Origin: Echinococcus granulosus
Taxonomy: Eukaryota; Platyhelminthes; Cestoda; Cyclophyllidea; Taeniidae
Reading direction: 5' to 3'
Length of the DNA stretch: 64,000 nucleotides
Assembly (NCBI RefSeq): GCF_000524195.1
Contig: NW_020170382.1
Span: 1,100,687 to 1,164,686, forward strand
The notes below the pieces were generated by a model, which made no database searches, had not been told where the DNA came from, and was given only the letters and a program-made list of their open reading frames with translations. Positions 45,495 through 58,000 of the stretch are shown in pieces. The position numbers were made by a program, and so were the translations under genes. Within the stretch, counting starts at the first letter, position 1, and each line of letters begins with the position of its first letter.

Positions 45495-46004
45495 TTAATG
45501 AATAAAGATGTGTGTAGCCGTAGAGTGTTGATCCTCATTGCGTCCAAGCACAAAAATTTGTTTTTTGAGCCAACGAACAAGGCGATTGGAGAGGAAACCA
45601 CTGCTACCTACTGCAGTGCAGCCGCAACCCTCCGAGAGGGCTGTCCCCACACCGCTACCGCCGCCGGCACCTCCACAACCCCCTGCAGGGCCGAGCGAGT
45701 GACCGGCACAAGCGCCTTCTGTGTGAGTGCAGCCATTGATGCTATTGGCCGAGCAGAGATTGACGTCCACACCACGAGCCGAGGAGAGACAGGGCGAGCT
45801 TTCGCTCCCATCAAGGCCTACACCGCCACCAACTCCACCTCCTCCGCCACTACTGATACCTCCGCTACCACTTCCTCCGGCCCCCGATCTACCACTGTCC
45901 ATCAGGACGCTCGCCGAACGCAGGAGAACGTGCAGGCGACTATCCAATCCCGGCGGTTCCCATTCAATACACTTTTGGAGACGTTTTAAAACGTTACCTG
46001 GCAA
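45495..46004 (-). CDS. UNC79: UNC79 last exon (stop codon)
   Basis: Starts LPGNVLKRLQKC after TTAATTTCAG, aligning residue for residue with LSAGLQLRLQ. It then has a Gly/Ser-rich insertion of about 100 residues and finishes with SNRLVRWLKKQIFVLG and a short tail, matching the LAALRKWLQ end of UNC79. Confidence 0.93.
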   Translation of the reverse strand: MPGNVLKRLQKCIEWEPPGLDSRLHVLLRSASVLMDSGRSGAGGSGSGGISSGGGGGVGGGVGLDGSESSPCLSSARGVDVNLCSANSINGCTHTEGACAGHSLGPAGGCGGAGGGSGVGTALSEGCGCTAVGSSGFLSNRLVRWLKKQIFVLGRNEDQHSTATHIFIH

Positions 46005-49000
46005 CTGAAATTAAGAAATGCGTGACAATGGTAGGCAGATTTCCTTATGGCAATAAAGTAGTAAGATTGCTTCCTCTCGTAAGGTAAAGAGAAAATGGAA
46101 CGGTACGATTTTCCAGTCGGGTGTTGCGTGCAAGCGTTTTAGGCAGCACCCATTAATGATTAGCTGCTGAGCTCTAAGCTTTCAGCCACTGCATTTCTTT
46201 ACAAGTGAAAAAAGAGTAAATAGAGCCAGGAATTACAGATTTGCAATGAGATTTTTTTAAGAGTTGAATTAGATAAGCACTTTTAAAGCTAAGTCTTTAG
46301 GGTAGCTAAACGAGAAACTCCTGCTTTTCGAGGCAAGAACGTGTGACCAAAATTACGTAAATAAATTATTCTTGTCAAACAGTGCTTAGATAATCATAGA
46401 TAGCTGGTTGGTCAGTGAGTTTTAAGCTAGGTCTTTGGAAATTCTATCAACACCAATTTTTGTTGGATGGCACACGGAGTGGTTGATGAGTAGAGTCTGT
46501 GTGCGATCAAAAATATACGTTCCTTTTCCAAATAAATAGAATGCAAAATTTAAATGCGCAAATTACCACTGACTCCAAAGATTTAAGCGTGCTCTTAAAG
46601 CTGTGACAATAAAAGGGTCTTAACATGCAATAGACAGTAAATTATGGGCTATTTTTTCCATTCTATTGCAGAGGAAGGATCGCTTCAATACCAAATGTAG
46701 GCTTTAATTATGTCTGCCTAAACCACTTTTGGGCAATGATACTGATTCTCGGCAGTCGATGAGATACTAGGAAAAATACAATCGGATGCCTACATACTGA
46801 TTTGTTTTATCAATCGCAACTTTTAGATGCCCTCCAGTCAACCCGAACAAAGTTTTATCGTAACATAGTTTCCTTAAGTTAATTTGTGATGGCAGCGAGA
46901 CGTAGGAGATATAATTGAGTATGGTGTTGTTGGCTTAACTTCACATGTTTTGGAGTGGGGCAAATGGAAATCAAGTGTCTCCCACCGCAAAAAATAGGAC
47001 AATTGCGGATGCACTTTTAAATTGTCAAAAACTTGCCTGCTTTTGTTTGCCATTCAGAATGGGAACCCAAATTGTGATGAGCTGGGGGAGTACAGAACAA
47101 ACATGTATGAGTACATGAACTTTAAGTCGCGGTTTGTAAGTCTGGCGCATAAACACTTGGAGAGCAGTAAAAGTGGTCTTTTTAGGTCAGAAAGCAATGG
47201 TTTAACCACTATAGTGTAGTCAAGTTTAGCAGGAAAGTCATTAATTCACAAAAAGCACAGAAAGAACAGACACATCTGAGATGAATTTTCAAATGCCATT
47301 TTTAATCTACTTTACAATTATAGCCCGGATGGCTAATTTTTTTGTTTGCTCAATTTTAACGACTGTCAATTCAGCGTCACGCACTGTTTATTAACATTTA
47401 ACATTGGTATATGAAGTTGAATGGGTTCCCTACGCAGCGAACATGGCGATATGCAGCAGTTAATTGTTTTAACCAGTTACTATGAGTTAATAAAAAAGCA
47501 AATGCCACACGGCTATGAAGTTGAACTCGGTTAGGGAACTCTTGATGTCATTTATGCGTATTAAGGTCCACCCTACTTGTCTTGAGGCGGAATATTGAAG
47601 TATTTATTAGTGGGATGAAGTAGCACACCCTCAGATGGAAATAAATCATTTTGAATGAGTAGAGTTTATCATAAACTAGACAGTTCTGAAGATCTTCACG
47701 TTCCAATAGCGATCCTCTTGCTGAAGTAGTTTTGAACTAAATTTACACTAGATGGTAGGATTCTGTACTGATTTGGATAAAGCAATACACTTGAAGCCTA
47801 TTTATACACGAATCTGACTGCTTGGCATTCTGAAGTTCTTCCAGTTCTGCATCCAAAATATGCATGGTCTTTTTCTGGACCACCACGGGTCAGTTCTCCC
47901 ATCACTCATTTGGATGATCTAAAGTGCAACTTTTGCAACATGCTCTTCACACGACGATATTGCTAAAAAGATCGGCGGATAGGGTCAATTTAAGGTCTCT
48001 AATTTTTTACCAACAATCAAGCAGTAATTGCTTTTAGCAAAAAAAATTAATGCAGTAGGACTTAGAGCAACGACGGGAGATATGTCAGAAAGGCAAGGAG
48101 CCACAAAGTACGACTTTAAAAAAAAAACTGTCCATAGAATTTGCTAAGCCTTCTTTCTCATCCAGCTCTATTCTACAATCCGGTTTGGGTACTAAGCACA
48201 TAACCTATCTTGGCCTGATTGGGACACCACTTTTAGATTGCATCATTCAAAGCGGAGGACCCACCTTATCAACTATGATGGAACGACATTCCTTAAGCTC
48301 CTCAAGCACCGTCAGAAGGTGTCCGTTTATTGCAGTAGCCTAGGATTGGAAAAAACTTACAGCAATCATAAAAACAGAAGTTGGAGTAAATTAATGCGTC
48401 ATTTTGAAGTGCATATCAAGTTATTAGCTCACAAATAATAGCCCTTGGCTTTGATATGAAGGATTTCCGGCTCATCACGAGAGTGAACTCAAAATACTTA
48501 CGTCTTCCGAAACAGAAAGCAAGTGGGTAATGGTCGGTGCGATCTTCAACCAAAATTCCAGCGCAGTCCCATTGGCCGCACGATGGGCATTCGAGTTTAT
48601 AGGGTGCAAACTTCCAGCGGACTCGCAGTAGACCGTCCAAACCTGGGCAATAAGGGTAATTACGTCTCATTTTGCGATATTTTTGGACAGTGTTTAAACA
48701 CGGTTGGGCATTTTAGTGGTCACATAAAATAAACAGCCTCATCGGCCAAAATCTACTCATGGAATCCACGAACCCGTGAGCAAATGACTTAGCTAACATG
48801 TTTTACCAGAGTTCCAACATTCAATCCACGGTTCCCCACTGATATTTATTGCACGCGTTCTGCTTCTACATGATGTGGTATGGCAAGCAAAAATTACAGC
48901 TTTTAGGTGTGTGGCCCGAGAACAGTCATATATTATTTCCAGATTTTAAAGAGCCTACTTGCTGAATTCGCAGCCCTTCAAATTTGAAGCCACAGTACAG

Positions 49001-52000
49001 CATTTGTGACAGCAAAATTCATGCTTCGCATTATATTGCAGATCTTATGACCTAAAAAAGATATCCGCCCCCAAAGTATGATAAAATGTTTTTACGTATA
49101 AGGTAATGCAAGCACGACATCGTGCATATCAAAACTTTATCACAGAGCTATTCAAAATGCGTTGATGTGGATACAAAGATGAAATTAAGAGCCTAAGGAA
49201 CTACTTACTTGACAGAGGAGGAAGGCATGATATAACGAGGACATCACCGCCACAGACCGAAGCTAATAAAATAAAAAGAACGAGGGTATAAACAACAGAC
49301 ATTAAAGTTTTGCCCGAAAACGTATTATGAGCAGTCTCAATTCTTTCAGCAATAAGACGTGGAGTAATCACCGCGTTAGTAGCACAGAAATGCAGTCACT
49401 ACGGTTGACCCTTCTAGGACCAATACAGTTGTTCATGATTCACCCAAAAAAACCTTAGAATCTTGAATAAGACAAAAAAAATTCAAGAAACAAGAGCTTA
49501 TGTGCTAATAAAAGTACACAGGAAATTGTAGTAGATGTTGTTCGAGATGCCATCTTCCAAACTCCAACTAGATTCATCCAGAGGAACTAGCGGAATGGAG
49601 AACTTAAAATGCAAATATTTTTGGAAACAAAGATTGGTGGGGTCAATTGTAATTAAGTGACGACCTGTTGTTTGGTGTCCAATGAGGAAGGGAGCACATG
49701 ACCGATGGATAGCAAATTACTAACAGGGTAAAGAGGTGGGACTGAATAAATAAAATTTACATCCACTGCGATAATTTTGATGGCATTTGCAATAAAAAAT
49801 AGCAAATTTTTTGAGTGAATGTTTCAAGCACGCCTAACGAATGCACGAAGTAGATTCGACTTAATTTCGATCGAGTTTTTATAAGGCTGACGTTCTGTGG
49901 CAATACTAAATCCCGCAACTCGAAATTAAGGATCAGTCGGCACAACCTCCCTAGTTGTTTAGGAAAGATATTCAGTAAGTAGATGGGGTCATAAGGTTGT
50001 CGTTGTAACACTTAGATTAGTCATATTGTGACTACCTTCGTCTTCAGGAATGATAGGAGGCGCTACATTGGTGGCAGCGGAAAGAGAACCCGATCAGAGA
50101 GAACAATCAACCTAATTTCCATTACTGAATCCTAAGCCTTAACATCCGCCGGATGAGAGAATCAGCGGTGACCTTTCAACAACTACCCTAGTTACACGCA
50201 AGTTCAATGACTGACGCAGTTGGTTAGTTCTCGGGTGTTTTCTCATAACAGCGACTGCATTATAAAGGTCGATGCACGAGATTGACCAAGGGACCGCCAT
50301 AGACATCGTTCAAAAGGAGAAGGGGGCTGTGTAATACTTCGACAATTTGCTTAACTCTTCGTTTTGGTTTTGCGCGTAGTCAAAGCCCTGTCTTCGTACT
50401 TCCAGTGAAAGGCATGGCTTCGGGTCATGCCAGTGTCTTCCTCCGCCCTTCTGTGCATCAGCAATACATATACAGCCTTAGTGTTATGAATTCTTTCGTC
50501 TTCAGGAAAGAATACGGGCGCCACAGTGGTCACCAAGTAGAAATAACCCAAGGATGGTAACAATGCCAAGCGGTATGCAAAATTCCATTTTACCTCACGA
50601 AATATCTGCAACAAGCGCTGTTTCTACAGGTTGTGCGAAGCCGCACTTTATTGCTGCAATTTGTGGTAGAATTATGAAGAGAATGCAATTTATTTTACGT
50701 TTGGGAATTCCACATTTTTACTTCGAAAAACGCCTGATTCTTATTGTAAAATTTTCAATCTTTTCATCCCTTTGGAGCCCAAAAGAACGAAGCTTAGACG
50801 ATAGTTCCGTTTGAAGTGTACAGGATTATCTGCAACGTTTGTGAAGCTTATTGTCGAAGTGGCAGGTACACCAATGCTCCCCTATCCAATCTAGGTATCG
50901 AGAAGACATGGCATCTGGGAAGGGGGTAATTAATATTAAAAAGTCAGATTTCAGAAGGCTAAAAACTTTTTCAAACGCCACATTTTCCAACTATAATTCA
51001 AAACAAGTTAATGCTTTTGTTCAAGACTATATACTATTATACGAATAGATTACCATTAAAAAAATAGCTGATTAAAAAGCAAAATGGTAGAAATGTCGAA
51101 CTGGCGAGAACTACGGTTTTATGACCATTAATTCGGCAGAAAAAATCAGGAAAAGCTTTGTTTTATTTGAAAATTTTATTCATACTCTAACTGAGCATTG
51201 TGAGAAAAAGAAAAGTGGCAGAGAGTACATGCGAAACGGCATTAAGACGTTTTCACAGGCTAAAGACCAGCATTTTTAGCCTGCGCATATAAGAAAACAT
51301 CTTTTCATTTTTTTCCGAGAAAAAACAAGGCATTGCCTTAGGAACGGTTATTTTCTGTCCCCAACAACTATAGCTGGAAGCGTTTCTTTTGACTTTGAAT
51401 GTCAGCTTGATAATTATGTTTCTTCATAAATTTGTGACTTTTTTGCTTTATTATTACACAGTTTTTAATAACATTGTGCATGTCTATGTAAGAAAGACTC
51501 ACACATTTACAAGACTCGCGCAATTGTTTAGGCGTAGAGAATAACTAGTGGAAGTCAACCTAATAGCATGCAAACAATTAGGCTTTATTCTAAGATATTC
51601 AGCGTTCTAATAGTCAGTAATGATAACAATTTAATGCCTAGATTATTTAGTTGACTCTTCGTTGTGGTTACACGGGTACTTAAGGCTCCGTTATTGTACT
51701 TCTACCGGGATGCACAGCCTCAGGGCCATGCCAATGGTCCCCTAGCCCTTCTGTATGTCGGTAATACATATTCTGCCCTAGTAGTTTGTCTTCTTCAGTC
51801 TTCAGGAATGACTCAGGGTGCTACATTAGTGGCAGCTGAAGCCGAACCCGATCCTATCATTGAACGCTAAACTTGGACGCGATGGAAGAAGAGCATATGC
51901 TGCAGATGAGAGAATGTACAACCACTCCTGACTGGAAGTTTAAATATGGCGTCTACCTTTGGCAACGACCCCAGTCCGGTGGTCTGCAGTAAAGCCATTA

Positions 52001-55000
52001 ACAATTGAAGCGGTATTAGTCATAGTATAGACCCATCTGGAAGATGTTAATTACATGATCACGCGATACCTTTACCTCTTTACTGACTGATAAGAACCCA
52101 GGTAGATATGGCTGGGTAACACCGAGGGGAAAACAAATTAGCAAGGAGGAACAGACGCGAAACCTTATTCCCATTAAACTATTTTAAACTCCATCCTTTA
52201 TTAAATGAAGTTTTTAGGTCAGTGTTCTTACGATTGGTGATGGACAGATGAGATGACCAACAAATTCCTCCTTCGCCCGATACAATCCCCAAACAGAAAA
52301 AAACTCCAGATCCAGTGAGATTACCAAGAGAAATCAGTATCAAGTATCTTCGCATTTGCACGCAACTTCGAAGACTGGAGTAGTTGGTTGGTTCGTGAGC
52401 GTCTTTCATACAACACTGGCTACGTTATAATGGCCGACACGGGAGGTTGGCCAAGAGCTCTATGCAACACTTCAACCATTTGTTTACCTCTTCACTTCGG
52501 CCTCGCGGGCGCTTAAGGCTCCTCTTAGTACTTTTGCTAGGGGGCATGGCCTCTAAGCTGTGTCAGTAGCCCCCAGCCATACTGTACGTTAACGGTACAC
52601 ATTCTGCTTTGGTATTATGACTTATTCAGTCTTCAGAAGACTTAAGGCGTTACAATAATACCACGCTTTCTGTTAAACTTAGTGATCACTGGAATAGCAA
52701 TTACCAAAGAGGGGATAGCCATAAACCTGAGAAAGTAATCTAGTAACCAAAAGTAAATCACAGAAATTACTTGTCAGCTATCGATACAGAATAAATGGAA
52801 GAATCGGTACATAATTGCCGATTAACATAGGAATCAAGGCGAGAAATGCAGATTAAAAATTACGATCAGAAACCTCACAATACTTTTCTATCAAATGATG
52901 AATGGCCTTCGGCAGGAATTCTTTAGATGCATACTTCTTAATTTCCTTAAACTCTTAATGGATTGCAAACTTGAGGAAAACGGATCGCCTTGGAAAAAGT
53001 AGATTGTCAATACCGACTTTTGGGGTTTAGTTTGGTTACAAGAAACTACCAAATTAAAACAGAAATTGATGAAGAGGCGTACTTTTTGCTGGTCTGGAAA
53101 ACCGGAAATGAGAAATTTCACGAGGTCAGCAACCGAATTGACGAAGGTGAAGGGCAGAGGCCGGCAAGTGAGACCAGTGGCGTCACGTGTGAGAGCGGTG
53201 TGCATGGTGGCGCCGAGCAGGAGCCAGGTCAGAGTCCTCACGCGCTCCAGACACAACAGAAAGTCTCGTGGTCTATAGTGGCAGAGTCGCAAAATCCATA
53301 AATTTTCTGGTTTTGACCTGGCCTCGAAGAATGTTAGGCAATGCTTCAATATCTCCCATTTGATACGTAAAAATCTCATAAACAGTGGCATCAATCTTCA
53401 CCACCACAATTATAGTGACCCACTTCCATAAACCTCGACAACGAGGACACTTTATTTCTCAGCTGCACATGATTCCCGGTCTAATGTGATAATGGCTCAG
53501 TTATACAACGTAGGAATTACTCACTATGGATAAGGCCTTTTGAAGGAGATATTGATATTGGGGTAGGCAAAAGGTATTTCCTTTACTAGCGACGAACAAA
53601 ATAGACCAAGAATTAGAAGGAAAACTACGATCGGCCAACCATTATAAATGGAGAAAGCTAAATTCAATTAATCTGGTTAGATTGAACTATTTGATGCGAA
53701 ACCTCATCTGCATTTGGTGTACTTTAACCTAACTTCCCGAGGGCAAAAGTGCAGGTAGTTATAATGGCCTTTATTTATTACGATACAAACTGATGAGCGT
53801 GTTGGTGGCTGTACATCATCAGAGTCAAGTGCTATTTTTGATATATATACGATATTCTTAGACAACAAAAGATCCAGACAGTTTATCGAATCGTTAAAAA
53901 GTCGGAACATCAAACGCCTAAAAAGTGAATGATACAAACATTCCAGCTTTCCGCAACTATTGTAGACAGGGTGCCACGTTGTAAGACTAATTTCAATTAT
54001 TGGCTTAGACTATTAAAAGGATGACTCCTGTTTTGTGGTCCGTTGGTTTTACCAGGCACCTCATATATTTCTGGACCAATTTGTTGCCACAGTATTATAA
54101 CTTTCAGATGCTAGTTCGCAATTGCTGGTGCAATATTTTAGTTACATATTTACTTGGGGTTCAAGGGCATTTGAGTCTCCGCTTATGTACTTTCGCTGGG
54201 CGGCATGGCCTCTAGGCCATGCCAGTAGCCTCAGCCATCTGTAGGCCAGCCGTTCAATTTCTAAGCTATTATTATGTCTCCGTCTTCAGAGGCAACTCGG
54301 GACGCAATAGCTAGAATTTAAAAATCCGAAATAAATTCCCATTTATGGCATTTTATCAGACTTCCTTAAAGTAATATGAGCGAAGTCATCAATGTTTTAA
54401 ATGAATTGCGTAAAGGCATATAAATAAGAGCACATAACTGAGACGTAAGAGCTAAAATAGAAGCATTAAATAGGTAATTGGGATAAGACTGGAGGTTACA
54501 ATCTCATCGGCGAACGGATCTGAAGGGGTTACTTTCACGAAAAAAAAGCAATTTAAAGATTTAAAACGTTAAAGTATGAGAACATACCCCTGTTGCATAA
54601 AAGTAGGGATAGATTTGAGCCATGGTAGATATTGTAGAATGGGAGCGTCCAGTCTCGTGGTGTGAGATAAAGTTGGCACCAGCGCGAAATGTCCAATTGA
54701 CATGATGGACTGCTGACCTATTCCACCGGGCGCTGCCAACACCGAAGCAATACTGGGGCTTCGACTCGTAAGGTTCGGGACTGCCAATGAGATATGGCCT
54801 CCACCACCGCCTCCTCCGCTCAAGGCGCTGCCAGCTGCACAATTAGATGTGGAGACTTTCGGTCCCGAGTAGACGGATCCGCCATCACTTCCTGCACCAT
54901 CGCCCCCACCGAAAGTGAGCGAAGTGGAGTTGCGACCAAACTGACGTCCCCCACTAAAGCTACTCCCTCCACTGGATTGACCGACGCTACGGAAGCTTCC

Positions 55001-58000
55001 ACCAGCAGAGAGAGAACCGGAGAGTTTTGAAGCTGAAGGTTGGGGTTGCTGATATTGCTGTTGTTGAGCAGCAGAAGTGCCCGGCTTCCCACTAGTACCA
55101 CTAGTGACACCTCCGCGTCTCACGGGTGGGTCTAGAATTCCAGGGTTGGAATCCTCGGCGAGAAGACCCGGAGAGAGCATGATGAGAACATCTTCGTCTT
55201 TGACATTGGAATGACGTGAAAGTTCAAGGGCCACGTACTGCGCAAGACCGGACTTGAGGTGAGCACCGATGGTGTCCTCGTGCAATGAGGGAACGTTGGC
55301 TGCTGCTGCAGGCGCACAACTACTGGAATTAGCAAAACCCGAATTTTGCACTCCACTACTGGAGAGACCCATGGACGATGTCCATTGGCTGCATGTTCCA
55401 GCACCACTATTTCCGTCATTGGGGTTGGGCAGTGGTTGAGCGGCCGTCTTTTGAGCCTGTTTCACCTGTTTCAAATGTATATTTCAGATTAAAAATGGTG
55501 CTTTTGAACATTATTACAAAAACAAAATGTCACCTGGGAGAGGAATTCTTTCCACTTTCTCTATCCTAAAAGGTTAAAGGATACTTGGTATGCCCGTACA
55601 CCCAAGCTTCTTCAGCGCACTTCTGTAAACACTTAAACTAAGCATAGGCAGGGTACGACATTACTATTTAGGCCAAAAAAATTATCCAACGAATCTGGTA
55701 ACCATCACGAAGGCAGCTTCACCACTAAAGCAACTTTAAACTGGGGGACACTGTCTTAAAAAGGAAAATTTAACTTGAAGTCTGCAAAGCAGGAAGTGAA
55801 TTTAAACTGGTACCACTTTTTTGGTAAGCTGAGCCTTTTTGGCTAAATATTCCACCAGAGGTTGTTGTCCTATCCAATGTCGGTCAAGGGGTAATTCGGC
55901 GAGTAGGAAAAGTCAATTTTATATTTTTTGCCACATAAACAACTTTGGCCATGCAAGACTTTTCCTTCATTTAGCACGATAACATCAGTAAGTCAGTCAA
56001 CATGAAAACACTGTCGTCTGCAGCCCGAATTTATTCCCAAATTACTTACTTAAAGTTTATAGAAACCATTTTCTATGATGCTCTTATTTGCCATATTTAA
56101 ACCAGTCCTGGGTGTTTTGATGAGTTTTCGCTCCTGATTCACCTGTCATTGAAACAAAAGCTTTGATTACAAGTGAGAACTTTGCATATTTTGAACCGGT
56201 CATACTTTGCTTTTTTTCAAAACCATCCGCAAATCGTATAGCCCATTTAAATGGGGACAATTTATGAATGCACAGATAAATTTGGGTGGTAGCCGCTCTT
56301 CACTTGAATACTTTGCGAGGAAAATTTCATGCCATCTCAGTATCCAAGGATCAACCAAAAACTAATCACTAAGTGCTTATTTAAAGGCAATTCGTTTAAA
56401 TCACAATTACGAAAAAGAATGCACGACCAAAGCGGAAAAAAGGGCACTGATATTAGCGAAGAGCAAACAAGGTGACATTTTCATTACCTTCCGAATCATG
56501 TGAACATCGGAAAGAATGTTTAAACAATCGGCAATGTGAGGTCTCATTAATTCGGCCGCTCCAGTCGAAAAAAGGTGGAATGTCTGTGGATTGAAGATGT
56601 CTGTCAGACTGGGCGAAATCTGGTTAGGCTCCAACGTTCCACCCGCGTCCATTAGTACAAGCTGAATTAAAAATAGCGGAAAAAAGGAGGCGATTGAGCA
56701 AAATCCCTCATTACATAAGACAAAAAATCCGTTCATTTTAATGCGCTAGCATAAAGTTGGCCACTGAATGTTGAATAGTTCTGGCAATAGATCATTCATT
56801 AATAACAAATGATTGCCAGTAATATGCAACTATGCTTTCCCCCTTTTCTCCCCTTTTAAAGATATTGCACTTTGTGTTTTGTGCAGGTGGTACAAACGAG
56901 CTTGCAGCTCCGAAGAAATGTTACTCAAGCGAATCACTCGAAATTGCGGATGTTGGTTCCACGTGGACTTGGACATGGAGACCTCAGGAAGTACTCGGTG
57001 TTTAAGTTCTTACTATTTCATGACACTAGTTGACGTAGGAAGCACTACCTAAAAGCAGGTATTATTTTAAACTCCACTGTTAACGTATTGGAGGTCCCTC
57101 TTTCAGTTTGTTAAAAGTGCCAGCCAAATAAAGGTTGTTACGGTACGTTTTGCTTGCCTCACCATAGATAAAAATTTAACAATTTACCTGAAGCATTTTG
57201 AGCAAGTTTTCGTCGGGAAGATAAATGCGAAACTTGAGTGCATTCATGAGTGACTCCACCGCGATTTTGGTTAACTGAGATTTGGCCCTCTCCTACAAGT
57301 AAGTGCGGGAAATAATGCAAAAGTGCGATTCGCATGAATGGGTTTACGACCTCATGATTTCTGAATACACTGCAACTGTGGCTAGTTTTGCGCAGTTTCT
57401 AGCGTAATATACTAGTTATGGCTGCAGAGTAGATGGGCAAGTGTTAATGCATTTGCATTCAAATGAATGTCAGCATAATAAAGGTGTTTGCTCCGTTTAA
57501 ACTCATTGCATAGTTTTCACACCGGCAAAAACGTTAAGTAATTAAGACAAATGCCATAAAGACAACAAATTAAGAAGCAGGTGTTACCTCTATGTGAATA
57601 AAAGAGAGTGAGAAGAAAAGGTGTTGTTGCAAAGTCAACAACCAGCAAGGGCAGAATATGACTGGCATATTGTTCTTGGGTGGAAAGACGATAAAGACCA
57701 AGACTATTTCCCTCAAACGAGCAATAAAAATAAGCCATTAATTTTCCCTTGCGGATGCGTTTAGAGTTGATGTTAGATGGAAGAGTAAAAACGCTATAAA
57801 TCAGATACGATACATGAAAACTTGGTTGATTTATATGCCCAAAGGAGGGCAACAATCTTGTGAGCCAGAATTCCGGATGTAATTAAAAGTCGGCATTTCG
57901 TACCTTAAAAGTTCTGTTGCAGAGCGAACAGATCTCGATGAGAAGGGGGGAATCCACATGACACTGCTCGATCACCAATCGAAGGATCGCAGCATAGGCG

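Noticed and set aside
45498..46008. Two plus-strand frames, Thr/Ala-rich and Pro-rich, opposite the last UNC79 exon
   Set aside because: Antisense shadows of the Gly/Ser-rich UNC79 exon; their composition follows from the GC-rich coding strand.
48416..48670. Minus-strand frame with CPSCGQWDCAG that looks like a zinc ribbon
   Set aside because: It is the wrong frame of a UNC79 exon. The neighbouring frame, VWTVYCES...TALEFWLKIAPTI, matches UNC79 and keeps phase with both neighbours.
52990..53301. Plus-strand frames opposite the UNC79 WLLLG exon
   Set aside because: Antisense shadows of a well-supported exon.
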